Shown here: one piece after another, positions 26,541 through 35,197 of the stretch
Numbering within the stretch: the stretch's first letter is position 1
Layout of the letters: every line of letters starts with the position of its first letter
IMG/VR virus record: IMGVR_UViG_3300032294_000731
Span: 1 to 40,198 of that record
DNA: 40,198 bases
Reading direction: 5' to 3' (one strand)
Source of the DNA: a virus
Notes under the pieces: model-generated
Seen by the model: only the letters and a program-made list of their open reading frames with translations
Database searches by the model: none
What the model was told of the DNA's origin: nothing
Translations under genes and position numbers: made by a program

Positions 26541-26551
26541 TGCTTATATCT

Positions 26552-26580
26552 ATTATATCCTATAGGTTACTTTTTAGCAA
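26552..26580 (-). promoter_or_regulatory. Promoter for the endolysin gene
   Basis: On the - strand TTGCTA (26575-26580), 17-base spacer, TATAAT (26552-26557). Transcription would start near 26545 and immediately include hairpin copy G. Confidence 0.6.
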
Positions 26581-26995
26581 CCTTGATAGCGATTTCTTTT
26601 GGCTTCTTTTCTTCAGGAACAATACGATCTATATCAATATGTAACATACCGTCCTTCATTTCTGCCCCAGTTACTTCCATATATTCTCCAAGAGCAAATG
26701 ATCGTACAAATTTACGACCAGCAATACCCTTGTGAACTACTTCCGCATCTGTTACCTCAACAATCTCGCCCTTAATAATTAGGGTTCCATTATCCACAGA
26801 GATTTTTAAGTCATCTTTTGTAAAGCCTGCAATTGCAAGCGACAACCTATATGTATCTTCATCTAGTTTAAGAAGATCATATGGAGGATATGATTGTGAG
26901 TTTGTTTTATGTGCTGTGTTCAAGCGGCTCAACTCTCTGTTGAAGCCAATAAAAAATGGATCATTAAAAAGATCCATAGCATACTTTGTTACCAT
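26567..26995 (-). CDS. Small heat-shock protein, Hsp20 family (142 aa)
   Basis: Alpha-crystallin domain with YPPYDLLKLDEDTYRLSLAIAGF, LKISVDNGTLIIKGEI and KGIAGRKFVRSFAL as in IbpA-like proteins; the end KEIAIKVAKK carries an I-x-I-like motif. N-terminal MDLFNDPFFIGFNREL is typical. Hsp20 genes are known from cyanophages and other large phages, where they may aid assembly or stabilise host proteins. gaaagggg site precedes the ATG. Confidence 0.92.
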   Translation of the reverse strand: MVTKYAMDLFNDPFFIGFNRELSRLNTAHKTNSQSYPPYDLLKLDEDTYRLSLAIAGFTKDDLKISVDNGTLIIKGEIVEVTDAEVVHKGIAGRKFVRSFALGEYMEVTGAEMKDGMLHIDIDRIVPEEKKPKEIAIKVAKK

Positions 26996-27022
26996 TTTAT
27001 TCCCCTTTCAAGCGAATAAGTT

Positions 27023-27049
27023 AGTGCACCCCCATTTGGCAGGTGCACT
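27023..27049 (-). other. 8-bp hairpin between subtilase and hsp20
   Basis: AGTGCACC / GGTGCACT with an 11-base loop. On the - strand it is followed by AACTTATT, too weak for a sure terminator. It begins close to the start predicted from a - strand TATAAT at 27054-27059 (with TTGTGG 17 bases upstream), so it may be the 5' cap hairpin of the hsp20 transcript. Confidence 0.55.
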
Positions 27050-27062
27050 ACCTATTATATCA

Positions 27063-27893
27063 CTATGCTACAGGAACCACAAGGTTGATTGATACCGACT
27101 TTAAGAAGTCGTATGTACCCTGGTAGGTGCCCTTATAATTTTTAGCCCAATGTGCTGCTAGTGCAGCGGTAGATGGAGAAGTTCCCATAATTCTTTCTCC
27201 TAAAATATCATATGTACCAAGAGCAAAGAAATCAATCTGTGGAGCCCTATTGCTATAGAGTTCAACTCTATGGTCAGCATTAGATGCACCTACTGCAATT
27301 GATTCAGATATGCAGGCTGGATACCCAATCTGATCTGCTTTATAGTCATTGCCAGCACTAAAAAATGTGCCAACGTTTAACTTTTGTAAAGATGCAATAG
27401 TCTTTTGCAAAGGACCATTTACTGGACAATAGTTAGCACCCTTTTTAAATCTAGAATACTCAGAAAAAGATGTAGATGTTGCTACAATATTAAACTTTGT
27501 TTTATTAGCAACTACCCAATCCAGTGCCTGCTTTACGGTACTATTAGAATTTACGGCAGAAAACATAGGATTTCTATCATTTCTATCTGCTGGAACAATA
27601 CGAATAAAAATGATGTTAACGTTTGGATTGATTGCTTGTGCAACTCTTACCATGCGTGTTCCATGCTCAAATCCATTTATGGCAGAGCGTGTTGCAGATC
27701 CAGGACCTTCCATGAATGTCTGCTTATTTGGACAACGTTTTTCTTCCATGATACATACCTCATGAAATACATTTACCTTTGATGTATCTACACCAGTATC
27801 AATAATTGCAATTGCAACTTTTTGTTCAGCGTGTACCGCTGGCAAAAATGCAACAGCAAATAGAATTGTAAAAATCCCCACTACTTTTTTCAC
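27063..27893 (-). CDS. Secreted subtilisin-like serine protease (S8, 276 aa)
   Basis: Signal peptide about 1-22 (KKVVGIFTILFAVAFLPAVHA). Triad: Asp32 in IIDTGVD, His77 in FEHGTRM, Ser239 in GTSPSTAALAA; oxyanion Asn182 in FFSAGND. All are present, and there is no long prodomain. At about 254 mature residues it is a minimal catalytic domain. Its start is GTG behind aaaggagat. It may remodel the host surface or act on virion or secreted proteins. A phage-encoded exported subtilase is unusual. Confidence 0.88.
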   Translation of the reverse strand: MKKVVGIFTILFAVAFLPAVHAEQKVAIAIIDTGVDTSKVNVFHEVCIMEEKRCPNKQTFMEGPGSATRSAINGFEHGTRMVRVAQAINPNVNIIFIRIVPADRNDRNPMFSAVNSNSTVKQALDWVVANKTKFNIVATSTSFSEYSRFKKGANYCPVNGPLQKTIASLQKLNVGTFFSAGNDYKADQIGYPACISESIAVGASNADHRVELYSNRAPQIDFFALGTYDILGERIMGTSPSTAALAAHWAKNYKGTYQGTYDFLKSVSINLVVPVA

Positions 27894-28112
27894 TTAGATC
27901 TCCTTTATTTTAAATACTACTTGACATGGGTCGCCCCCTGCTTCCCATTCTGCTTCTTCTTCTTCGCTCATGTAAGGATCACCCTCATGAGTATTACAAA
28001 ACGGTTCTGTTATCCATCCCCGCTCAACGCCATTTTCAAGCCAGATCTCAAACTCATTAAAGTCTGATTCACTTTCTTGAATCTTTTTTAATATGTCGTC
28101 AAATTCTTCCAT
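27894..28112 (-). CDS. Acidic conserved actinophage protein (72 aa)
   Basis: Very acidic with the motif GVERGWITEPFCNTHEGDPY and a later GGDPCQVVFKI. The FCNTHEGDPY...GGDPC pattern is a recurrent small protein in actinophages as I recall. ATG is 6 bases after a TATACT, hence leaderless. Function unknown. Confidence 0.72.
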   Translation of the reverse strand: MEEFDDILKKIQESESDFNEFEIWLENGVERGWITEPFCNTHEGDPYMSEEEEAEWEAGGDPCQVVFKIKEI

Positions 28113-28118
28113 ATGTTT

Positions 28119-28147
28119 AGTATACCCCTATGCGTTTAAAAAGTCAA
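28119..28147 (-). promoter_or_regulatory. Promoter for a leaderless gene
   Basis: On the - strand TTGACT (28142-28147), 17-base spacer, TATACT (28119-28124), ATG 6 bases later. The -35 lies within the last codons of the 28128-28646 gene. Confidence 0.65.
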
Positions 28148-28646
28148 CTGGGCCAATACAGGATGTACTAAACTGAATAGCACATCCAACAGCAAGAGCA
28201 AGCCTACGCTTTGGGTCTTTATGATTTTGGGTAGCATGAAGAGAACCCATAGCGTAGTCTGCTCCTGATCCTATGGCAACATAATCTCTGTCATAGGAAA
28301 TCATAGTAAACCCATCTGCTTCATGCTCATAGAGTTTACCCTTAATACCAATTAAAAGTGATATCTCACTATCTTTACCGCCAATATCCCATTCATTATA
28401 AAATGCTTTAAGAGATTTTAAAAATTTTCCATGCATAAACTTATCTAAGTTACCTTCTGGAGCAGGTGGAACAAAATTATATTGAATAATTTGTGCATCA
28501 AATGTTCCTGAATATCCAAAAATATATGGACCAGATTTCCAAATTTTTGGTTTGTCTATAGATACAATATAATTATCTTCTGACGCACCACGTTCACCAG
28601 CAAGGTATACCTTACCGTCTTTAATTATTCCTGCAATACAAGTCAT
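28128..28646 (-). CDS. Proteasome-beta/HslV-like Ntn hydrolase (172 aa)
   Basis: Begins MTCIAGIIKDGKVYLAGERGAS, matching HslV/20S beta subunits whose mature N-terminal Thr is the nucleophile. Later FGYSGTFDAQIIQYNF, ISLLIGIKGKLYEHEADG and VAIGSGADYAMGSLHA match the second half of the family (AxGSGxxYAxG). Lengths agree with HslV (about 175). Met removal would expose Thr. No ATPase partner is seen here. Actinobacteria have proteasomes, so it may form its own ring or interfere with the host's. Confidence 0.85.
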   Translation of the reverse strand: MTCIAGIIKDGKVYLAGERGASEDNYIVSIDKPKIWKSGPYIFGYSGTFDAQIIQYNFVPPAPEGNLDKFMHGKFLKSLKAFYNEWDIGGKDSEISLLIGIKGKLYEHEADGFTMISYDRDYVAIGSGADYAMGSLHATQNHKDPKRRLALAVGCAIQFSTSCIGPVDFLNA

Positions 28647-28673
28647 GCCTACCCCTAAGTTTACTGTATTACC

Positions 28674-28702
28674 AGTATATCAGAGGCAGGCATAACCGTC
28701 AA
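28674..28702 (-). promoter_or_regulatory. Promoter for the proteasome-like gene
   Basis: On the - strand TTGACG (28697-28702), 17-base spacer, TATACT (28674-28679). The 28-base leader carries aggggtagg before ATG 28646. An imperfect dyad (TGCCTACC / GGCAGGCA) spans 28646-28693. Confidence 0.65.
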
Positions 28703-28712
28703 CTACGCTGAA

Positions 28713-29024
28713 TTATGACTGCTTATCTACTTTAGCAAACGCTGCATTAATCTCAGCAGCGCTCAACTTGCCATCATCAAGAAATGCACGAGCCAGTCTT
28801 TCAATTACTGTTGCCACGCCCAATAGTCCAGCCATTGTTACTGCTGTAACTGTAGAAATACCAACAACTGCTCCTGCACCAATTACTGATAGTCCTGATG
28901 CTGCAAATACTGCAACAATTCTTAGAAAAATATTCCATATATTTGTTACAGCGCTTGATCCTAAAACTTCTTCTCCTGTTGTTGGATCAGTTACTGTTAG
29001 GTCTATATCTTTTTTCTTTGCCAT
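28713..29024 (-). CDS. Holin-like membrane protein (103 aa)
   Basis: Two hydrophobic segments (IFLRIVAVFAASGLSVIGAGAVV and VTAVTMAGLLGVATVIERLAR) with a short charged N-terminus and an acidic C-terminus (LDDGKLSAAEINAAFAKVD). This layout is common for actinophage holins. 1 base from the next membrane protein, and 2.2 kb from the endolysin. Confidence 0.75.
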   Translation of the reverse strand: MAKKKDIDLTVTDPTTGEEVLGSSAVTNIWNIFLRIVAVFAASGLSVIGAGAVVGISTVTAVTMAGLLGVATVIERLARAFLDDGKLSAAEINAAFAKVDKQS

Positions 29025-29025
29025 C

Positions 29026-29232
29026 TTAATCTTCCTTTCGTAGGGGGATTGTAATAAGCCAGATCACTGTTACTGCTAGTGTTGCAATACCAACAATGTC
29101 CCTGGCTGATCCTGTTAGTGTTAGCCATGCAATAAAGAAGCCAAGGAGAGTAAAGGCTTGTGCGATTACTTCAACTCCAGCGTCTTTCAGCCATGTGAAG
29201 AATCCCTTCACAACTTTTTTGATTATTTTCAT
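29026..29232 (-). CDS. Two-span membrane protein, possible second holin (68 aa)
   Basis: GVEVIAQAFTLLGFFIAWLTLTG and IVGIATLAVTVIWLITIPL are two spans flanked by basic ends (MKIIKKVVKGF, PLRKED). Paired small membrane proteins after a lysis gene are frequent in actinophages, one a holin and one an accessory or antiholin. Confidence 0.7.
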   Translation of the reverse strand: MKIIKKVVKGFFTWLKDAGVEVIAQAFTLLGFFIAWLTLTGSARDIVGIATLAVTVIWLITIPLRKED

Positions 29233-29233
29233 T

Positions 29234-31363
29234 TTATCTCCTCATTCCAATTAGAGTACTCGCAATTTGTGAAACAATCACAACTGGAATAATTACTTCT
29301 TGGGCTTTTTCTCTCTGATCATCTGTCATATCCATACCTAACTCAGAGAAATTAGATAGGAGTTCTAGTGGGTCTACATTGAATACAGCCCCAAGTGGGT
29401 CTGCTAAAAATGCTTCTGTTTGTACTTCTGTTACAGCATCTGCTAATGTAAATGGCATTGGGGTATCTCCTGCAGTCTCTGCTCTGTCATTAAATTCAAC
29501 AAACGCTTCTGCAAGTGCTGGATTAGATTTCATCTGCTCTGCAATCTGTGCAACCTCTGAAGGTTTAATACCAAGGTCTTCTGCAACCTCTGCCTTTGCT
29601 TCTTGAGTAAGGGATCTAAGGGTTTGGCTTACTGCTGTTATTTGTTCAGCAGAAAGTGTAACTAACTTATTATCCTTGCTTGTAAGGTTAGCAATAACAT
29701 TAGATAAATCTTGTTCTGTTCCAGTTCCTTTTTCAGGAACGAGTGCTGCTAATTCCTCATCTTTAATTTCTACATCTGGCTCAGTCCATGGATTTTCTTC
29801 TGGTGTAGGCTCTGGTCCAGGTTCTGGCGTAGGTTCTGGAGTTGGTTCATCAGTTGGCTCCACGACTGGCTCATCTGTTGGCTCTGGATCTGGAGTAATC
29901 TCTAGTGTGGGTTCTGGCGTAGGGTCAGGCGTAGGGTCTACTGTAGGCTCTGGAGAAGGCTTTGGGGTGGGCTCTTGTGTTGGTTCCTCTGTTGGCTCAA
30001 CGCTTGGTTCTGGAGAAGGCTCTGGTGTAGGTTCAACTGTAGCCTCTGGAGTTGGTTCTGGTTGTGGCATATTTGCAAGTGCAGTAGCAATAGCAGCAGC
30101 AATTCTCTGTTTTTCTTCAAAATCAAATTGACTAACATACTCTTCTTCAGCGGTAGCGATTGAAATATTCATATCACTAATTGCATCATTATAATCTTCA
30201 ATGGCATCATTTTTTTCATCTAATGCATCTTGAGTATTATCTTGTGCAGTTTCGTAGGCATTTTGTGCATTATTTTTATTAGTATTAGCAGTTGTTGATG
30301 CACTGTTATATGTATCTAACTTTGCAAGTTCCGTGTTATAAACAGATAACTTATCATTATAAGTTGCTAATGCAGATGTTCTTGTTGCAAGTGCCTGGTT
30401 ATAAGCATTTATTTGTTCTTGTGTTGGTCCTGTACCAGAAGAAAATGTATTAAGATTACAACTAAAGTTCTGTCCCCATACTCGTGGGTTTCCAGCATAG
30501 TCGCATCCTGCTCCAGTCCATCCTCCAGGAATTGCCCATCCAAGATGATAGTCTCCAGGACCTCCGCCGTTATACCACCAAATTTCTACACCCAATGTTT
30601 TGTCTTCACTAACATCATATACTGGTGAATAATCACTCCAAGTAGTGCCTTGCTCTTGCCAGTTATCAACTGCAAGAACTCCGTCTACATACATTCTAAA
30701 TCCATCATCTGTATATCCTGCAAAATATGTTGTTGTAAACCATGATGGGACAGTAATCGTTCCAGTAAATTTAACTATAAAATTTTCATACCTGTTGCCA
30801 CAAACTGGAAGATACATAGAGTTTGAGTTCCAAGTGCCAGAACAAAGCACAGATCCTGGGGTAGCGACATTTCCTTGTCTGACAAGAGTATAGACCGTAT
30901 AGGCTAACCCTGTTCCTCCAGCAGCCTGCATATTAGACTGTGTGGTTTGAAGATTAATATTGGCTATATTTAATGCTTCTTGAGCATTGTTTCTATTTGT
31001 TAATGCGGTTGAAACTATTGGGGTTTGATCATCTACCGCTTTTTGCGCTGCATTTAATAATGATATTTTATTGTTGAGATTAGATAGGGCTACTGATTCT
31101 GCATCTACTGCATCTAGATAGTCTTCTTCTGCTGATATCTTGTTGTCCCTAACATTTACGGCTGTCTCATACTTGTCCTGTGCTACATCAATAAGTGAGA
31201 CTAATTCGGCACTATCATTAAGGTCTGAAACCTTCTCATTTAGGGCCTCTATTCTTTGTGCACCTATTGTTATGGGGTCGTCAGAATGTGCTCCTAGTGG
31301 CGCTATAAATAGCCATCCAAATGCAAGAATAAAAACTGTAGATATACGCAAGAGTTTTTTCAA
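29234..31363 (-). CDS. Large secreted protein: coiled coils, PA14-like domain, Pro/Glu/Thr repeat (709 aa)
   Basis: Signal peptide about 1-27 (LLRISTVFILAFGWLFIAPLGAHS). Coiled coil about 30-150; a PA14-like carbohydrate-binding domain about 155-320 (AGYTDDGFRMYVDGVLAVDN, GVEIWWYNGGGPGDYHLGW) with several Cys; a second coiled coil about 325-430; a PEPTPEP-type repeat about 435-530; and a hydrophobic C-terminal end (VIIPVVIVSQIASTLIG). Start is TTG behind aggaga. It is exported, so it likely acts on or outside the host envelope, possibly as an adhesin or exclusion factor. Confidence 0.8.
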   Translation of the reverse strand: MKKLLRISTVFILAFGWLFIAPLGAHSDDPITIGAQRIEALNEKVSDLNDSAELVSLIDVAQDKYETAVNVRDNKISAEEDYLDAVDAESVALSNLNNKISLLNAAQKAVDDQTPIVSTALTNRNNAQEALNIANINLQTTQSNMQAAGGTGLAYTVYTLVRQGNVATPGSVLCSGTWNSNSMYLPVCGNRYENFIVKFTGTITVPSWFTTTYFAGYTDDGFRMYVDGVLAVDNWQEQGTTWSDYSPVYDVSEDKTLGVEIWWYNGGGPGDYHLGWAIPGGWTGAGCDYAGNPRVWGQNFSCNLNTFSSGTGPTQEQINAYNQALATRTSALATYNDKLSVYNTELAKLDTYNSASTTANTNKNNAQNAYETAQDNTQDALDEKNDAIEDYNDAISDMNISIATAEEEYVSQFDFEEKQRIAAAIATALANMPQPEPTPEATVEPTPEPSPEPSVEPTEEPTQEPTPKPSPEPTVDPTPDPTPEPTLEITPDPEPTDEPVVEPTDEPTPEPTPEPGPEPTPEENPWTEPDVEIKDEELAALVPEKGTGTEQDLSNVIANLTSKDNKLVTLSAEQITAVSQTLRSLTQEAKAEVAEDLGIKPSEVAQIAEQMKSNPALAEAFVEFNDRAETAGDTPMPFTLADAVTEVQTEAFLADPLGAVFNVDPLELLSNFSELGMDMTDDQREKAQEVIIPVVIVSQIASTLIGMRR

Positions 31364-31424
31364 GTGGGGGACTCTCCTCTTTGCTTATTATATCAAATTA
31401 TTCAATTAGACATATAAACATAAC

Positions 31425-31453
31425 AAAAAAGGGAGCCAAATTAATGGCTCCCC
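31425..31453 (-). terminator. Intrinsic terminator of the Ig-like surface gene
   Basis: GGGAGCC / GGCTCCC, 7-bp stem with an 8-base loop, followed on the - strand by TTTTTT. It lies 16 bases after the stop codon at 31469 and separates it from the 29234-31363 gene. Confidence 0.85.
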
Positions 31454-31468
31454 TCCTTGTTGGACTAA

Positions 31469-32644
31469 TTACTTAACTAGAGTAACTCGTGCTCTTGGAT
31501 TCTTTGCATTCCATTGGCGAGCCAACTTGTTGAAAGCATCCTTTAGTGACTTAATTGCTGCTGCATTGTCTGCAGTCAACTTAGCAATTTGTGCATCCTT
31601 AGCAGCAAGAGCAGCATCTGATGCTACCTTAGCAGCAGCAGCCTTGTCTGTCTCTACCTTAACTGCTGCAGCAAGTGCTGCATCTGCAGCAACCTTTGCA
31701 TCAGCAAGAGCCTTGTCTGAAGCAGCCTTAGCAGCAACTGCATCTGCAGCAGCCTTTAGAACTGCAGCATCTGCAACTGCCTTAGCAGCAAGCGCTGCAT
31801 CCTTTGCAGCCTTTTCAGAAGCAAGTTCTGATACTAGATCACGAACTGCAATCTCTGCAAATGGTGCAAGTGTTGGAGCAGTCAAACCTACTACTGCTGC
31901 TGCAACTGCATCTGTTGATGTTGTTGGAGCAAATGTAATAAGTGAGCGTGTTCCTGTTGTTGGAAGAGTTGCCTTAAAGGTTGCTGTTCCAAAGTCTGTT
32001 AGTGTAGCACCAGTTGTTACTGTTGCTGTATCCATTACTGCTGTTGCGGCAAACACTGTTGCTGTGATTGACTTACCAGATACCTTGTTACCAAATGCAT
32101 CTGTTGCAGTTACAACGATATCCTGCTTTGTTCCAGCAGCACCTGAAGCAGGTGTGGAAACTGTTAGGTTATTAATTAGACCAGCAGTGCCCTGTACATA
32201 ATATGTAAGTGTTACTGGACCGTTTGTAATTACAACTGTGCCAATTGCTGTTGTCTTTGTGTAAACATAAAACGTTGCTGCTGTTCCAGTTCCAGTTGCA
32301 ATTGTCAAAGATGATGAACCTGATGATGCTCCTACTGGAGCAGCAGGATCATGCAATGCAGATACGATTGTTGCATTTGTTGCTGTTGCAGTTACATTTG
32401 TTCCAGCAACAACGGTTGCTACCAACTGGACAACATCAGCGTTGTCAATCTTGTTGTCTGCAGGTACTGGACGTAGGATTGCAGTGCCTAGTGCTGTTCC
32501 AGCAGTTGCTGGTGCAGCGAATGCTGTACCGTTCCATGTTGTTGCTACAACTGACATGGTGTTAGCACTTGCAGGTGTTGCTACCATTGTGCCCAAAGTC
32601 ATGGCTGCAACCATGGCTAGTGCGATTTTCTTAAATGAATTCAT
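31469..32644 (-). CDS. Exported Ig-like surface protein with Ala/Lys coiled coil (391 aa)
   Basis: Signal peptide about 1-27 (ALAMVAAMTLGTMVATPASA). Residues about 30-260 are Ala/Thr/Val-rich beta sequence with a BIG_1/invasin-like Ig module near 160-255 (GTKQDIVVTATDAFGNKVSG). Residues about 265-365 are an Ala/Lys coiled coil, and the end reads FNKLARQWNAKNPRARV. It resembles actinobacterial cell-surface proteins and may be acquired from the host. Strong aaggagaaa site; own terminator. Role could be receptor masking or virion decoration. Confidence 0.75.
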   Translation of the reverse strand: MNSFKKIALAMVAAMTLGTMVATPASANTMSVVATTWNGTAFAAPATAGTALGTAILRPVPADNKIDNADVVQLVATVVAGTNVTATATNATIVSALHDPAAPVGASSGSSSLTIATGTGTAATFYVYTKTTAIGTVVITNGPVTLTYYVQGTAGLINNLTVSTPASGAAGTKQDIVVTATDAFGNKVSGKSITATVFAATAVMDTATVTTGATLTDFGTATFKATLPTTGTRSLITFAPTTSTDAVAAAVVGLTAPTLAPFAEIAVRDLVSELASEKAAKDAALAAKAVADAAVLKAAADAVAAKAASDKALADAKVAADAALAAAVKVETDKAAAAKVASDAALAAKDAQIAKLTADNAAAIKSLKDAFNKLARQWNAKNPRARVTLVK

Positions 32645-32660
32645 TTTTCTCCTTGTTTGA

Positions 32661-34445
32661 TTAAATTAATTTGTATTCATCTAGGAAATCTCTGATATCT
32701 TCAGGAATTTCCCTAGTTTCTAATTCTACCATATCCCTTTGCTTTTGTGCAAGTCGGGATGCGGTTGACCATGTATGGATCTCAATTTCTAGGTTGGAAT
32801 CCTTACTGGTATGGGATATTGCTCCAAATACCGCCCCACAAACGGCATCTGCCAAGTCCTTAGATTTCTTGCGTGGATGGTCAACTCTGTTATTTCTCAT
32901 AATCTTGAGTTCACTCATCTCTTCAAGCAATAAAGGAATCATTGGCATCGCAACTCTTTCTTCATATATCATCATTGCTAAATCTTCATAGTGTTTTTTA
33001 GCAACAGAAACAGTATCAGTTCTTATTCCAACAGCCTTAAGTTCATTTTGAATGTCAAAGGACTGCCAGCGGTCAAAAGATACCATTCCAATATTAAATC
33101 CTTCTCTGCGTAGATTTTGAATCCACAGTTTAACCTCAGATAAATTAACTGGGCCTTCTACCTTTGGCTCCCACCAAGCAACGGCATCAACAATAACAAC
33201 TGGTGCTACCTGCTGGTAATCTTTAATAACCTGAATATTAACCCACTTATCAACATGTGCAATTGCTACTGCACACTTGTCATGCTTTTGTGCAAGGTCG
33301 GCATGAACATAATAAGTTTTATCTGGATCTGGAGTAAATCCAGGATCAAATCTTCTATGACTATCCACAGGATTTCTTAAGGTCATACATCTTTCTAGTT
33401 TGTCCTTTTGCTTAAAGAAAGCATCAGATGAATATGTCGGGGTACAAAGGAAGCGCATCATTGCATCTCCCATATCTTTAAAAAATGACATCTTAAAATC
33501 TTCAATACTTCTAGTAGGATTTACTTCCCATGTGGGTCTTTTTAATGCATATACCTTTGGTATTTTATATGAAACAATATGGTCTTCTTCCCATACAATT
33601 TCAAGTTGATTGCTTGAATCATCATGTGGTAGGTCAGGATTAATTATATAGGTATGCCTACGTTCTATTACATCTTTATCCATAATTACATCGTCATACC
33701 GCTTTGAAATAAAGTCACCCTGATATCTTGGGAAAGAAAGCAAAACAACCTTTCCTAAGTCTGGAAAACGAGAATCTACTGTACCGCTAAATGCTTTATA
33801 AATATTTTCAGCAGTCTTGCCTTGATCATTTCCAGTACCTACTTCAGATGCAAAGCCAGAAATCTCATCAAGTACTGCCATTAGCAAGTTCAAACCCTCA
33901 TGCGACTCACGCTCTGAGTGTCCAGAATAAACAGTGATTGATTTATCAAACTCAACGCTATCTGCTTTTGGATTATACTTGCCTGCAAACCATGGAGATC
34001 TTTCGATCTTGCTTTTAAAACCTTTGAAGAAAACGTTCTTAGCCTGTTGAGCGTTTACTGCAACGTTAATAATATCTATAGCGTCTCCGCTTGGCTTTCC
34101 AAAATATCTGGCAGGGTCTTTAAGGCAAAGTAACTTATAAACAACATAAGCACAAGCAACAGTGGAAACAAAATCTTTGCCACTACCTTTACCCAACTGT
34201 AAAATGATTTCGTTCTTAGTGTATTTTGCATAATATTTACTACCTTCTACTGATCCCAGTAACTCTTCTAAGTCTTCTTTTTTATAAATCTGACTCATAG
34301 CCTCAACAATGTCATACTGAATCTCAGATAATGATGGCTGTCCAAGAAAGTCTGGAGACTCAACAAATGTCTTTGCATCTACTGGAATCTCTTCAAAATT
34401 GTTTTCTTTTAAGACCTCTAAGAAATCATTGAACATCGTGGACAA
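32661..34445 (-). CDS. terL: Terminase large subunit (594 aa)
   Basis: Walker A GKGSGK at 85-90 (LQLGKGSGKDFVST), Walker B LMAVLDE at 188-194, and C-terminal RNase H-like nuclease motifs YVHADLAQKHDKCAVAI (about 357-375) and DLADAVCGAV (about 540). It powers and cuts DNA during head filling. Full length. TTG 34445 is favoured by a gagg site; ATG 34436 is possible. Overlaps the small subunit by 20 bases. Confidence 0.93.
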   Translation of the reverse strand: MSTMFNDFLEVLKENNFEEIPVDAKTFVESPDFLGQPSLSEIQYDIVEAMSQIYKKEDLEELLGSVEGSKYYAKYTKNEIILQLGKGSGKDFVSTVACAYVVYKLLCLKDPARYFGKPSGDAIDIINVAVNAQQAKNVFFKGFKSKIERSPWFAGKYNPKADSVEFDKSITVYSGHSERESHEGLNLLMAVLDEISGFASEVGTGNDQGKTAENIYKAFSGTVDSRFPDLGKVVLLSFPRYQGDFISKRYDDVIMDKDVIERRHTYIINPDLPHDDSSNQLEIVWEEDHIVSYKIPKVYALKRPTWEVNPTRSIEDFKMSFFKDMGDAMMRFLCTPTYSSDAFFKQKDKLERCMTLRNPVDSHRRFDPGFTPDPDKTYYVHADLAQKHDKCAVAIAHVDKWVNIQVIKDYQQVAPVVIVDAVAWWEPKVEGPVNLSEVKLWIQNLRREGFNIGMVSFDRWQSFDIQNELKAVGIRTDTVSVAKKHYEDLAMMIYEERVAMPMIPLLLEEMSELKIMRNNRVDHPRKKSKDLADAVCGAVFGAISHTSKDSNLEIEIHTWSTASRLAQKQRDMVELETREIPEDIRDFLDEYKLI

Positions 34446-34962
34446 CTGTTATTACCTCTCCCTCTTTTGCAATAGAGGAAAGTCTTTGCATAATAATGTC
34501 ACGTACTTCTGGATGGGATGATGCAATATCTCTTAGAATTGCAACAAGAACCTCTTGTCTTTTTTCAATTGCAACCATTTCTTCTGCAAGTTCTTTGTTC
34601 TCAAGAAGCCCAGCCTTTTGAAGCATATCAATGCGCTTAGACTCAATATCCATAACTAGTTTAATAGCAGCAGTCTTTGCACTAAGATTATTGGTCATTG
34701 AGGCTTCATCAATAACTTCATACGACTTTGATATAAGTTTTGTGTAATGTGTGTCTGCTCCGACAAGTGCTTCTTTTGCACGGGCACGAATTGCTGAGTT
34801 GTCTGAGGCCATAGCCTTCCACTCATTAATAAGTGTGACAACACGAGTACGTGGAATATCTAATTCTTTTGAGATAACTGTTGGGTCATTGCCCTTAAGG
34901 TATTCAGAAACTACTGTATTTACCTGATCAAGGTGTTTAACTAGATCTTCTTCAGTTGACAT
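34426..34962 (-). CDS. terS: Terminase small subunit (178 aa)
   Basis: N-terminal helix-turn-helix (GNDPTVISKELDIPRTRVVTLI, about 24-45) for binding the packaging site, then a long helical region (AAIKLVMDIESKRIDMLQKAGLLE) for oligomer formation. Position immediately before the large subunit supports the role. Sequence is divergent, so the family call relies partly on context. Confidence 0.85.
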   Translation of the reverse strand: MSTEEDLVKHLDQVNTVVSEYLKGNDPTVISKELDIPRTRVVTLINEWKAMASDNSAIRARAKEALVGADTHYTKLISKSYEVIDEASMTNNLSAKTAAIKLVMDIESKRIDMLQKAGLLENKELAEEMVAIEKRQEVLVAILRDIASSHPEVRDIIMQRLSSIAKEGEVITVVHDVQ

Positions 34963-35197
34963 TGTATTTGCCCTCTAGTCTATTGATTTCATCCTTGATA
35001 TAAAAGATTGCTTTTTCTAAATCCTGAATAGTTTTTGATTCATCCTTAAGTCCTGCTCTCCACAAATACTTAAAAGCATTACCAATATTAAAATTACGAT
35101 GACGAGTAATCTGTATGCACTCTACGCCAGAAGGATCTGAGACATAGTGAGATGGATGGTTGACTTGATCAACCGTAATATGTAAATTATCGCTCAT
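34952..35197 (-). CDS. DUF3310 protein (81 aa)
   Basis: VNHPSHYVSDPSGVECIQITRHRNFNIGNAFKYLWRAGLKDES then DLEKAIFYI is the DUF3310 signature, a small phage family often annotated nucleotide-kinase-like. Its biochemistry is unclear. Overlaps terS by 11 bases and the next HTH gene by 4. Confidence 0.9.
   Translation of the reverse strand: MSDNLHITVDQVNHPSHYVSDPSGVECIQITRHRNFNIGNAFKYLWRAGLKDESKTIQDLEKAIFYIKDEINRLEGKYNVN

Noticed and set aside
29676-30131. + strand SGVGSG-repeat frame
   Set aside because: Mirror of the PEPTP repeat on the - strand; low complexity and no ribosome site.
31527-32201. Long + strand open frame opposite the Ig-like surface gene
   Set aside because: It is the antisense of an Ala-rich gene; GCA/GCT codons give Ser/Ala/Cys-rich reading with no start signal or motif.
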